Shown here piece after piece: positions 56,201 to 63,268 of a DNA stretch of 64,000 nt. Position numbers and translations under genes: made by a program. Origin of the DNA: Streptomyces erythrochromogenes (GTDB lineage: Bacteria > Actinomycetota > Actinomycetes > Streptomycetales > Streptomycetaceae); the NCBI RefSeq assembly GCF_036170895.1, contig NZ_CP108036.1:1364001-1428000 (forward strand), in the 5' to 3' direction. Under the pieces are notes generated by a model that saw only the letters and a program-made list of their open reading frames with translations, was not told the origin of the DNA and made no database searches. How positions within the stretch are numbered: the first letter of the stretch is position 1; each line of letters opens with the position of its first letter.

Positions 56201-57283
56201 GCGCTGGTGCGCGCCGTGGACGTCCACCCCAAGGAGGACCCGGAGCGCGTCGCCGCGCAGCTCGTCTGCGAACTGGGCTCCTCCCTCCCGGCCCACGCCT
56301 CCGTCGGCTACACCCCCGAGGGGACGCGTGTCGCCCGCCGGCCGGTGCCCGCTCCCCTGCCCGCCCCGGACGGGCCCCGGCCCGCCCTCCTGGACCCGGG
56401 CTCGGTGGTCCTCCTCACGGGCGGGGCCCGCGGGATCACCGCACGCACGGCGCTCGCCCTGGCCCGCGCGACCGGATGCCACATCGAACTGGTCGGCCGC
56501 ACCCCCGAGCCGCCCCCCTCGCCGAGCCCCTCTCCGAACCCCGCGGCGGACGCGTTCGCGCACGCCCAGGACCGCGTCGCGCTGCGCGCCGCCCTGATCG
56601 CCTCCGGACTGCGCAGGCCCGCGGAAATCGAGGCGGCGGCCTCGCGGATCCTCGCCGAGCGCGAGGTGCGGGCCACCCTCACCGCCCTCGCCGCGGTGGC
56701 GGCCTCCGTCCGCTACCACTGCGCGGACGTCACCGACGAGCGGGCCGTACGGGCGGTCGTGGCCGACGTACGGGAGCGCCACGGACGGCTGGACGGCATC
56801 GTGCACGGCGCCGGGATCCTGCGCGACGGGCTGCTGCGCGACAAGCGGCCGGAGGACTTCACCGAGGTGTTCACCACCAAGGTGGCCGGGGCCCGGCACC
56901 TGGCTGCCGCGGCCGCCGAGCACGGGACGTGGCCCGCGCCCCGCTTCCTGGCCCTGTTCGGCAGCGTCGCGGGGGTGTACGGGAACCGCGGGCAGAGCGA
57001 CTACGCCGCGGCCAACGACGCGCTCGACGGCCTCGCGCACACCTGGGCGGAGTCCTTCCCCGGGCGGGTGCTGTCCGTCGACTGGGGACCCTGGGCGGCC
57101 GAAGCGGGCGGGATGGTCACTCCCGAGCTGGAGCGCGCCTACGCCCAGCGCGGTGTCCCGCTCCTCGCACCGGACGCCGCAGCCTCCGCCTTCCTCGACG
57201 AACTGGCCCGCGGGAGCGACGTACAGGTGGTCCTGATGGCGCCGTCGGCACCCACGGCACCGGAGGGCTCCGGCGATGAGTGA
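50231..57283 (+). CDS. Iterative type I PKS of PUFA/HglE type: NPD-NPD-KS-AT-ACP-KR
   Basis: A 2350-residue synthase starting at GTG 50231 after GAAGAGGAG. Domains in order: a first FabK/nitronate-monooxygenase-like barrel (~10-260; AKGHEAGGRVGG has Arg161 where the catalytic His would be); a second, intact barrel (~310-600; FEGLECGGHVGP, His454), giving a likely enoyl reductase; KS (~675-1110; Cys865 in DAACASS, His1000 in EAHGTGT, His1040 in GHTKCAAG); AT (~1222-1530; Ser1317 in GHSYGE, His1420 in AFHS, malonyl-type); ACP (~1755-1840; Ser1798 in SIDSIKRVEI, the PUFA-synthase style motif); KR (~2050-2340; TGGARGIT, Ser2245, Tyr2258, Asn2262). It builds and reduces an acyl chain. Its stop overlaps the next gene. 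Confidence 0.88.
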   Translation: MIPHPPQSPAVRDLVVAVSPFEEPRPRIVTAAERAGALGLLDLGRDASAARRALAELGRRLGGASPGTGASPGSGAAAGAGRYGVRVPAGCPLGPGDLPPEVDTVLLADPASLTPGRVADWAAAAGRPRVWAEVTTLSEATTAVAAGAHSLVAKGHEAGGRVGGSTTFVLLQQLLADPAIGLPVLACGGIGPHTAAAAVAGGAAGVLLDVQLALTVEGEADLPHEVAAALRAMDGSQTRVLNGHRVFARPDLTPPEGPVAGLLGARDLRTQLLPVGQDGACSARLAARHRTTGGVLQAVREAVTGHLADAVRSEPLLGPLPVAQGPMTRVSDQAAFAGAVAAAGGVPYLALAVMEGPDVRRLLAETAERLGDLPWGVGLLGFAPPELRREQLAAVTGARPPYAIIAGGTPAQAAPLEAAGIRTHLHVPSPGLLERYLAEGARRFVFEGLECGGHVGPRASFPLWEEQIDLLLRSCPDPAALDVLFAGGIHDERSAAMAVAAAAPLAGRGARIGVLMGTAYLFTEEAVAAGAVLPGFQRAALECADTVLLHTAPGHATRCASTPYAATFEATRRRLAESGVEPREMWEELERLNLGRLRIASKGLRRPPGGGAPEPVSEERQAADGLFMLGQAATLRTRTTTVAALHAQVTEGATAWLERRAEELAAGEPLGAADPVDVAIVGMACAYPGAQDLAAYWAMVLAGTDAVTEVPAERWDPALYYDADPARAGERTPSRWGGFLGPVPFDALAHGIPPASLSAIEPVQLLALEISARALADAGYGRDRAFDRSRTSVVFGAEAGTELAGAYGLRALHPAYLGDLPAALDEQLPRLTEDSFPGILANVIAGRVANRLDLGGANCTVDAACASSLAALDLACRQLRDGDSDMVLCGGADVHNGINDYLMFASVHALSPGGRCRPFDAAADGIALGEGVGAVVLKRLADAERDGDRVYAVVKAVGAASDGRSLGLTAPRPEGQRRALERAYARAGIAPAEVGLIEAHGTGTVVGDSTELAVLSDLFTASGATAGACALGSVKSQLGHTKCAAGLAGLIKAARAVHSGVRPPTLHIGTPNPAWRPEASPFSFDTEPRPWTVPAHRRFAGVSAFGFGGTNYHAVLAGYGGSEEPRHGLEEWPAELFCFRGADRRSAGRAMARLAARLEENDTAGRPWTLRDLAAETAPGDAPVAVAVVASDLDELAVRLEQARSYTPGPGVHVREESADPVRVAFLFPGQGSQRPRMLGRLFTAFPGLRGLLDTAPPEVVSAMFPPAAFTAEGRAAQRAAVTDTRVAQPALGLAGAAAHRLLGELGVRPDCVAGHSYGELTALWAAGAYDTQSLLRLSAHRAEAILAAAGADPGAMAAVSAAPEEVRELAARAGCVVANHNAPRQCVISGPSPAVAAAVAALREAGLPAEPIPVACAFHSEVVAGAAASLAGELARTPVTAPAVPVWSNTTAERYPATAEGVRSLAARQVAEPVRFVEQVEAMYAAGVRTFVEAGPGRVLSGLVGRILGERPHTAVPLDVPGEDGLVRLVTALAELTAAGVPVAPEALFRGRTSRLPDRAPRRPGWLVDGHLVRTTDGTPVRGGLQPARRVRIPAAPETGTAATGTGAGTESDTTRKTAMADEGAWSTMNGTGTGTATTRPIPSAGSDGSDGSASDGREEAVLEYLRGARALVEAQRDVLLAYLGTPRPPDGQGGSGGVGSVRGRSPQGAERTAATRPDPEARSSAAEETPRRAPGPAGTAPGEAPREAPGTGPRPGPRSAQDVMDVVLDIVHTRTGYPLDMLDPDLDLEADLSIDSIKRVEIIGALADRIGLPQAPDRTPDQDGSAESAIEELSRLKTLRGIVDWVTSHTPGGPTAESEPAAPAVGRLRVDLSPLPPADGDPAALHGLRIGIVEDDQGLAPALAAALEALGAEPRILRTAEAGLDGIVDLSSLRAGAEPVLPEAFPGLRNALTGGIPRLLLVAAGGPGAPGGAGLHGFARSAALEFPAALVRAVDVHPKEDPERVAAQLVCELGSSLPAHASVGYTPEGTRVARRPVPAPLPAPDGPRPALLDPGSVVLLTGGARGITARTALALARATGCHIELVGRTPEPPPSPSPSPNPAADAFAHAQDRVALRAALIASGLRRPAEIEAAASRILAEREVRATLTALAAVAASVRYHCADVTDERAVRAVVADVRERHGRLDGIVHGAGILRDGLLRDKRPEDFTEVFTTKVAGARHLAAAAAEHGTWPAPRFLALFGSVAGVYGNRGQSDYAAANDALDGLAHTWAESFPGRVLSVDWGPWAAEAGGMVTPELERAYAQRGVPLLAPDAAASAFLDELARGSDVQVVLMAPSAPTAPEGSGDE

Positions 57284-60200
57284 ACGACGGCCACGGCAGG
57301 GCGGCGGCCCCCGCCCGACCGACGCGGCGATCGTCGGGATGGGCGCGGTGTTCCCCGGAGCCGCCGATCTGGCCGCCTACCGCCGCAATCTCCTCGCCGG
57401 TACGGACTGCATCGGCGACGTCCCGCCCGAACGCTGGGACCCGGAGGTGTACTTCGACCCGGAGGCGGCCGCCGGGCCCGCGGCCGGCGACCGCTTCTAC
57501 TGCCGGCGCGGCGGCTTCGTCGACGGTCTCGCCGCCTTCGACCCGACCCGGTTCGGAATCATGCCGGCCGCCGTGGAGGGCGCCGAACCCGACCAGATGC
57601 TGGCCCTGCACGCGACGGCCGAGGCGATCGCCGACGCCGGCGGCGAGGACCGGCTGCCGGCCGACCGCTCGCGGATCGGGGTGGTGCTGGGCCGCGGCGG
57701 GTTCATGGGCGTGGCCACCGCCCGGCTGGACCAACGGGTGCGTACGGCGCACCAGTTGGCGCAGACCCTGCGCGAACTGGCGCCGGAGCTGGGCGAGCGG
57801 CGGATCGCCGCGGTGCGCTCGGCCTTCCAGGACGCCCTGGGGCCGGAACGGCCCGACGCCTCGATCGGGCTCGTCCCGAGCTTCACGGCGGCCCGGACCG
57901 CGAACCGGCTGGACCTGCGCGGGCCCGCCTACACGCTCGACGCGGCCTGCGCCTCCTCCCTGCTGGCGGTGGACCAGGCCGTGGGGCTGCTGGCGGCCGG
58001 GCGCTGCGACGCGGTGGTCGCCGGGGCGGTGCACCACTGCCACATCGCGACGCTGTGGAGCGTCTTCACCCAGCTGCGGGCGCTCAGCCCGAGCGGGTCC
58101 ATCAGGCCCTTCGACCGCAGGGCCGACGGGACCCTGCTGTCCGAGGGCACCGGGGTGGTGCTCCTCAAGCGGCTGGCGGACGCGGAGCGGGACGGCGACC
58201 GCGTGTACGCGGTGGTCCGCGGGACGGGCGTGGCCGGGGACGGCCGCGCGGCGAGCCTGATGAGCCCCCTGGTCGCGGGCCAGGTACGGGCCCTGGAGCG
58301 GGCCTGGCGGGAGGCCGGCCTGGACCCGCGGGAGGCGGGCGCGCTGGGGCTGCTGGAGGCGCACGGCACGGGCACCCCGGTCGGGGACGCCGCCGAACTG
58401 GACACCCTGGCGCAGGTCTTCGGCCCGCCGGGGCCGGACGGGCCCGGGATCGGCTTCGGTTCGGTGAAGTCGATGCTCGGGCACACGATGCAGGCCTCGG
58501 GCATGGCCGGGCTGATCAAGGCCGCGCTCGCGGTGCACGAGGGGGTGCTGCCGCCGACGCTGCACCTGGAGGAACCGCACCCCGACCTGGCCCGGACCCG
58601 GATGCGGCCGGTGGCCGCGGCGCAGCCGTGGGAGCGCGGTCCGGCGCCCCGCCGGGCCGGGGTCAACGCCTTCGGCTTCGGTGGGATCAACGCGCACGCG
58701 GTGCTGGAGGAGGCCCCGGCGGCCGCCCGCCCGAGGCTCCCGGTGCGACGTTTCCTGCCGCTGGGCGGCGCGGTCGCGCCCTCGGGTCCGGCCGCGCACG
58801 GCGACGTACTCCTGATCGGGGCGGACACCCCGGCCGAGCTGTCGGCGCGGCTGGCGGCCGCCTCCCCCGTGTCCGGGGGCGAGGGGCCCTGCCGGGTCGC
58901 GGTGGTCGGGCCGACGCCCCAGCGGCTCGCGCTGGCGGCGAAGGTGGTGGCGCGCGGCCGGCCGTGGCGCGGCCGCGGCGACGTGTGGTTCGCGCGGCAG
59001 CCGCTGGGCGGGCAGGTGGCGTTCCTGTTCCCGGGCCTGGAGCCGGAGTTCGCGCCCGTGGTCGACGACGTCGCGGAGCGGTTCGCGCTGACGCCGCCCC
59101 GCCTCACCCGGGGCGCGTCGCTCGTGGAACGTGCCCTGGACGCGATCGCGACCGGCCGCTTCTACGCCCGGGTCCTGCCGGCCCTCGGCGTCGGGGCCGA
59201 CGTACTGGCGGGCCACAGCCTGGGCGAGTGGGCGGCGATGGTGGCGGCCGGCATGTATCCGCAGGAGGCCGCCGACACCTTCCTGGACTCGCTGCGCCCG
59301 GGCGACCTGCGGGTCCCGGACCTCGTGTACGCGGCGCTGGGCTGCGGCGCGCCCCGGGCGCAGGCAGCGCTGCACGGCATGGACCGGGTGGTGCTCAGCC
59401 ACGACAACTGCCCGCACCAGTCGGTGGTCTGCGGCGAACCGGACCAGGTGGCGGCCGTGGTCGCCCGCCTGCGCGCCGACGGGGTCCTCGGCCAGGAGCT
59501 GCCGTTCCGTTCGGGCTTCCACACCCCGATGTGGGAGCCGTACCTCGGCCAGGTCCGCGCGGCCTTCGACCGGCTGCCGCTGCGGCCCGGCTCCCTCCCG
59601 GTCTGGTCGGCCACGACGTGCGCGCCGTTCCCGTCCGCTCCGCGGGACGTGCGGAACCTGGTGGTCCGTCACCTCCTGGAGCCGGTCCGCTTCCGCGAGC
59701 TGGCCCTGGGGCTCTACGAGCAGGGCGTGCGCACCTTCGTCATCCTGGGTCCGGGCAGCCTGCCCGGCTTCGTCGAGGACACCCTGCGCGACCGCCCCCA
59801 CCTCTCGGTGTCCACCTCCGCACCCCGGCTCGGCGGCCTCGCGGCCCTGGAACGCACCTGCGCCGCCCTCTGGTCCGAGGGCCACACGGTGTTCCCTGCG
59901 GGAAGCCCGACGTGGCTCAAGGCCGGGGCCGGGCCGCGCGACCGCCCGCGGGTAGGGGCCTCGGCCGAGGCCGCAGGAGGCAGGTCCCCGGTCGGGGCCG
60001 AGCCCGGCTCCGCTCAGACCGGCGCACCGGTGCCACCGGGGACCGCAGGCCGCCCGGACTTCCGGCCGGGGACGGCCCGGGTCGGTGACGGGCGGAGCCC
60101 GGTCGGCGCGGCCGAACCGGACCGCGCCGCGGGCACCGGTACGGGCTGCGCCGTCCCCCTGGACCTCGGGTCGCCGTTGGTGCGGCTCGGCGAGGAGGCC

Positions 60201-62084
60201 CGGGCCTCCCTGGCCGGCATGCTCGCCCCGGCCCCGGCCCCGGCACCCGCCGCGCGGCCGGTGGACCGGCCGGTGCTGCTGTCCGCTCTGGACGCCGTAC
60301 TCGCCGACACCGACGCGGCCGCTCGGGCCGTGACCGGGGCATGGACGGCATCGGGAAGCGCTCCGGGGCCGGGCCGGAGGACCGAGCCGGAGGCCGGGAC
60401 CGGAACGGGGCCCAGCCCGGGAGCCGCCCCGGACGCCGGGAGCGGAGCCGGGTCGGGCCTTGCGGCCGGTGCCGCAGGAGGCGGGGCGCAGACCCTCCGG
60501 CTTTCCCTCGCCGAGCTGCCCTGCGTACGGGACCACTGCGTCTACCTCCAGCCCGACGGCTGGTCCGAGGACTCCGACCGGTTCCCCGTCGTGCCCATGA
60601 CCACCATGCTGGAGCTGGCCGCCGACGCCGCCCGGCGGCACGCCCCGCCCGGCCTCGCCGTCGTCGGCTACGAGGACGTACGGGCCCTGCGGTGGCTCGC
60701 CGTCGAGCCGGCCGTCGACGTCGAGGTCTCCGTCCGCCCGGACGGGCCCGGCCGGATGCGCGTCGCGCTCGGCGCCTACGCCTCGGTGGTCGTGCTGTTC
60801 GGCGAGCGGTACGAAGGGCCGCCGGCACCCGACGGCACGCCGCTGCGCGACGCCGGGCCGGCCCCGGTCAGCGCCGAGGCCCTCTACCGGGACCGGTGGA
60901 TGTTCCACGGGCCGCGTTTCGCCGGGGTCCACGAGGTCCGGGCGGTCGGCTCGGACGGCATCCACGGCGTGCTGCGGGTCCTGCCCGACCCGGGTGCGCT
61001 CCTCGACGCCGCAGGGCAGCTCTTCGGGCACTGGATGCAGCTTCGGCTCCCGGTGGACCGGCTGGTGTTCCCGGCCACCGTGGACCGCATCCGCCTCTAC
61101 GGTCCGCCGCTGGCCCCGCCGGAGCTGCTCGCCGCCACCGCCCGGATCCGTGCCGTGCAGGACGTCACCGTACGCGGGGACGTCGAGTTGCGCCGGCCCG
61201 GCGGCGAGGTGTGGGCCCGGATCGAGGGGTGGACGTACCGCCGCTTCGGCGCCGACGAGCGGGTCTGGCCGATGAAGTTCACCCCGGAGGTCTGCGGCAT
61301 CGGCGAGCCCCGGCCGGAGGGCTGGTGCCTGGCGCGGCGCCGCTGGAGCGATCCCGCCTCTCAGGAGCTGGTGATGCGCCGCTACCTCGGCGCCGCCGAG
61401 CGGGAGGTCTACGAGCGGCTGGCGCCGCGGGCCCGGGCGCCCTGGCTGCTGGGCCGGATCGCGGCCAAGGACGCGCTGCGCGGGCTGCTGTGGGACGGCG
61501 GTGCCGGGCCGGTGTTCCCGGCCGAGGTTCCGGTCGGCAACGACCCCGCCGGCCGGCCGCTGGCCGAGGGGCCGCTCACCCGCGGCTTCCGGCTGTCGAT
61601 CGCCCACAAGGACCGGATCGCGGTCGCCCTCGCCCACCCCGACCGGGCGGTCGGCATCGATGTCGAGGCGGTGACCGCCGACCCGGACGCGCTGGTCCGG
61701 ATAGCCCTCGGGCCGGGTGAACTCCGGCTCGCCGAAAGGCTGGCCGCCCACGGGGACCGCGGCCTGCCGGCCGCGCTGACCGCGCTGTGGTGTGCCAAGG
61801 AGGCCGCCGCGAAGGCGGACGGCGGCGGGCTGGGCGGCCGGCCCCGGGACTGGCGGGTGACCGGCGACCGGGATTCCGGCGAGCTGCTCGTGACGTCCCC
61901 CGACGGCGCCCCGTACCCGGTCCGCACCACCCTGCTCACCGGTACTCCGCCCGCCGACCCGGCGATCGCCGGCCCGCCGGTCACCGCGCCACCGACCGAT
62001 CACGTCGTCGCCTGGACCCCGCACCCCGCGGCGGCGGCGCCCGCCGTCCCCTTCCACCTCACGGAGACCCGTCATGGCAACTGA
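57276..62084 (+). CDS. Iterative PKS partner: KS-AT-DH with fused phosphopantetheinyl transferase
   Basis: A 1602-residue protein. KS (~8-490): Cys225 in DAACASS, His363 in EAHGTGT, His403 in GHTMQASG, all intact. An AT (~580-880) has FLFPGLEPEF in place of FPGQGSQ and Ser648 in GHSLGEWAAM, His749 in GFHTPMWEP, reminiscent of PfaB. A ~190-residue Ala/Gly/Pro linker follows. DH (~1078-1345): His1087 in VRDHCVYLQPDGW. The C-terminus (~1350-1580) is an Sfp-type transferase with GIDVEAV (Asp1462, Glu1464) and WCAKEAAAKA (Lys1508-Lys1513), which could activate the cluster's own ACPs. ATG 57276 overlaps the previous stop by 8 nt. Confidence 0.88.
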   Translation: MSERRPRQGGGPRPTDAAIVGMGAVFPGAADLAAYRRNLLAGTDCIGDVPPERWDPEVYFDPEAAAGPAAGDRFYCRRGGFVDGLAAFDPTRFGIMPAAVEGAEPDQMLALHATAEAIADAGGEDRLPADRSRIGVVLGRGGFMGVATARLDQRVRTAHQLAQTLRELAPELGERRIAAVRSAFQDALGPERPDASIGLVPSFTAARTANRLDLRGPAYTLDAACASSLLAVDQAVGLLAAGRCDAVVAGAVHHCHIATLWSVFTQLRALSPSGSIRPFDRRADGTLLSEGTGVVLLKRLADAERDGDRVYAVVRGTGVAGDGRAASLMSPLVAGQVRALERAWREAGLDPREAGALGLLEAHGTGTPVGDAAELDTLAQVFGPPGPDGPGIGFGSVKSMLGHTMQASGMAGLIKAALAVHEGVLPPTLHLEEPHPDLARTRMRPVAAAQPWERGPAPRRAGVNAFGFGGINAHAVLEEAPAAARPRLPVRRFLPLGGAVAPSGPAAHGDVLLIGADTPAELSARLAAASPVSGGEGPCRVAVVGPTPQRLALAAKVVARGRPWRGRGDVWFARQPLGGQVAFLFPGLEPEFAPVVDDVAERFALTPPRLTRGASLVERALDAIATGRFYARVLPALGVGADVLAGHSLGEWAAMVAAGMYPQEAADTFLDSLRPGDLRVPDLVYAALGCGAPRAQAALHGMDRVVLSHDNCPHQSVVCGEPDQVAAVVARLRADGVLGQELPFRSGFHTPMWEPYLGQVRAAFDRLPLRPGSLPVWSATTCAPFPSAPRDVRNLVVRHLLEPVRFRELALGLYEQGVRTFVILGPGSLPGFVEDTLRDRPHLSVSTSAPRLGGLAALERTCAALWSEGHTVFPAGSPTWLKAGAGPRDRPRVGASAEAAGGRSPVGAEPGSAQTGAPVPPGTAGRPDFRPGTARVGDGRSPVGAAEPDRAAGTGTGCAVPLDLGSPLVRLGEEARASLAGMLAPAPAPAPAARPVDRPVLLSALDAVLADTDAAARAVTGAWTASGSAPGPGRRTEPEAGTGTGPSPGAAPDAGSGAGSGLAAGAAGGGAQTLRLSLAELPCVRDHCVYLQPDGWSEDSDRFPVVPMTTMLELAADAARRHAPPGLAVVGYEDVRALRWLAVEPAVDVEVSVRPDGPGRMRVALGAYASVVVLFGERYEGPPAPDGTPLRDAGPAPVSAEALYRDRWMFHGPRFAGVHEVRAVGSDGIHGVLRVLPDPGALLDAAGQLFGHWMQLRLPVDRLVFPATVDRIRLYGPPLAPPELLAATARIRAVQDVTVRGDVELRRPGGEVWARIEGWTYRRFGADERVWPMKFTPEVCGIGEPRPEGWCLARRRWSDPASQELVMRRYLGAAEREVYERLAPRARAPWLLGRIAAKDALRGLLWDGGAGPVFPAEVPVGNDPAGRPLAEGPLTRGFRLSIAHKDRIAVALAHPDRAVGIDVEAVTADPDALVRIALGPGELRLAERLAAHGDRGLPAALTALWCAKEAAAKADGGGLGGRPRDWRVTGDRDSGELLVTSPDGAPYPVRTTLLTGTPPADPAIAGPPVTAPPTDHVVAWTPHPAAAAPAVPFHLTETRHGN

Positions 62085-62400
62085 CATCCTCGCCGAGATC
62101 ACCGGCATGCTCGTGGAGATCGTCGGCGACGAGTACCTGCTCGCGGAGGAGGTCACGATGAAGACGACGTTCAACGAGGACCTCGCCCTGGAGAGCGTCG
62201 AGTTCGTCGCCCTCGCCGAGCTGCTCCACCATCGCTACGGCGCGGACGTGGATCTGATGGGCTTCCTCGCGGAAAAGGACATGGACGCCATCCTGGCCAT
62301 GTCCGTCGGCGAACTCGTCACCCACATCGGCCGGATCACCCGGTCGTCCCTGGCCCGGGCCCACGTCTCGGCGGGCGACTCTCCCGCGTCGGCCGGCTGA
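62074..62400 (+). CDS. Acyl carrier protein
   Basis: A free-standing 108-residue carrier protein, ATG 62074, whose start lies inside the end of the upstream PKS gene (11-nt overlap). The phosphopantetheine site is Ser41 in NEDLALESVEFVALAELL, with the downstream helix HHRYGADVDLMGFLAEKDMD. The last ~20 residues are a Ser/Ala tail. It may carry the extender or the finished acyl chain to the following hydrolase or glycosyltransferase, being modified by the transferase fused to the neighbouring PKS. Confidence 0.85.
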   Translation: MATDILAEITGMLVEIVGDEYLLAEEVTMKTTFNEDLALESVEFVALAELLHHRYGADVDLMGFLAEKDMDAILAMSVGELVTHIGRITRSSLARAHVSAGDSPASAG

Positions 62401-62407
62401 GCCCGCC

Positions 62408-63268
62408 ATGGCCGTCGTACTCGCCGACTCCCTCCACTTCCACGTCCAGCGACTCCCGGCCGCTGCCGGCGCCGACGCTCCCGACCGTCCCGCCGTGGTG
62501 TTCCTGCACGGCCTGGTCGTCGACAACCTGTCCTCCTTCTACTGTCCGCTGGCCGTGCCGGTGGCCCGGTCCGGGCACGAGGCCGTCCTCTACGACCTGC
62601 GCGGCCACGGCCGCACCGAACGCCCCGCCACCGGCTACGACAGCCGCACCGCCGTACGCGACCTGTTCGCGCTGCTGGCCGCCCTGGGCCTGGGGCACCG
62701 TCCCGTGCACCTGGTCGGCAACAGCTACGGCGGCACCCTCGCCCTGCACGCCGCCCTGGCCCGGCCCGACCGCGTCAGCGGGCTCACCCTCCTCGAACCC
62801 CCGCTCAGCGGAGCCTGGGTGGAGAACATGGTGGACACGCTGTCGGCCGCCGCCCTCAGCCTGGAGGACAGTCCGGTACCCGCCGAGCTGCGCACCCTGC
62901 GGCTGCGCAAGGCCGCCAACCTCACGGCCATCGCCGACGCCCTCCTCAACCGCACGTCGCTCATCGACGACATCGCCGCGAGCCGCCCCTTCACACGGGC
63001 CGACCACGCCCGGCGGGCCTGCCCGGCCCTGATCGTCTGCGGGGAACACTCCGAGCTGGTGCACGGAGCCCGCGAGCTGGCCCGGCACGCACCCCGCTGC
63101 GAGCTGCGGATCCTGCCGGGCCTGGGGCACGACGTCCTCAAGGAGAGCAGCGGGGTCCTGCGGGAAGCCGTGCTCGCCCACATCGCGGCGACGGCCCCGA
63201 CGACCCCGGCGGCCTCATCGGCCGCGGCGACGGCGGCCCGGCCGCGGGCAGGAGCTCTGGTCCGGTGA
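62408..63268 (+). CDS. Alpha/beta hydrolase (possible chain-releasing thioesterase)
   Basis: A 286-residue alpha/beta hydrolase with FLHGLVVDNLSSFY (oxyanion loop), LVGNSYGGTLALHAALARP (nucleophile Ser in GNSYGG), an acid in LIVCGEHSELV and the His in PGLGHDVLKES. It sits directly after the ACP and its stop overlaps the glycosyltransferase start (GTGA), so it probably releases or transfers the acyl chain from the ACP. Ester hydrolysis of another substrate remains possible. The last ~25 residues are an Ala/Thr tail. Confidence 0.82.
   Translation: MAVVLADSLHFHVQRLPAAAGADAPDRPAVVFLHGLVVDNLSSFYCPLAVPVARSGHEAVLYDLRGHGRTERPATGYDSRTAVRDLFALLAALGLGHRPVHLVGNSYGGTLALHAALARPDRVSGLTLLEPPLSGAWVENMVDTLSAAALSLEDSPVPAELRTLRLRKAANLTAIADALLNRTSLIDDIAASRPFTRADHARRACPALIVCGEHSELVHGARELARHAPRCELRILPGLGHDVLKESSGVLREAVLAHIAATAPTTPAASSAAATAARPRAGALVR

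Noticed and set aside
50564..57040. 2158-residue open frame antisense to the first PKS
   Set aside because: It is an antisense shadow with no domain, start context or ribosome site; the plus-strand frame has complete PKS active sites.
57117..62174. 1685-residue open frame antisense to the second PKS
   Set aside because: Same reason: low-complexity Arg/Gly/Pro content opposite a clearly coding strand.
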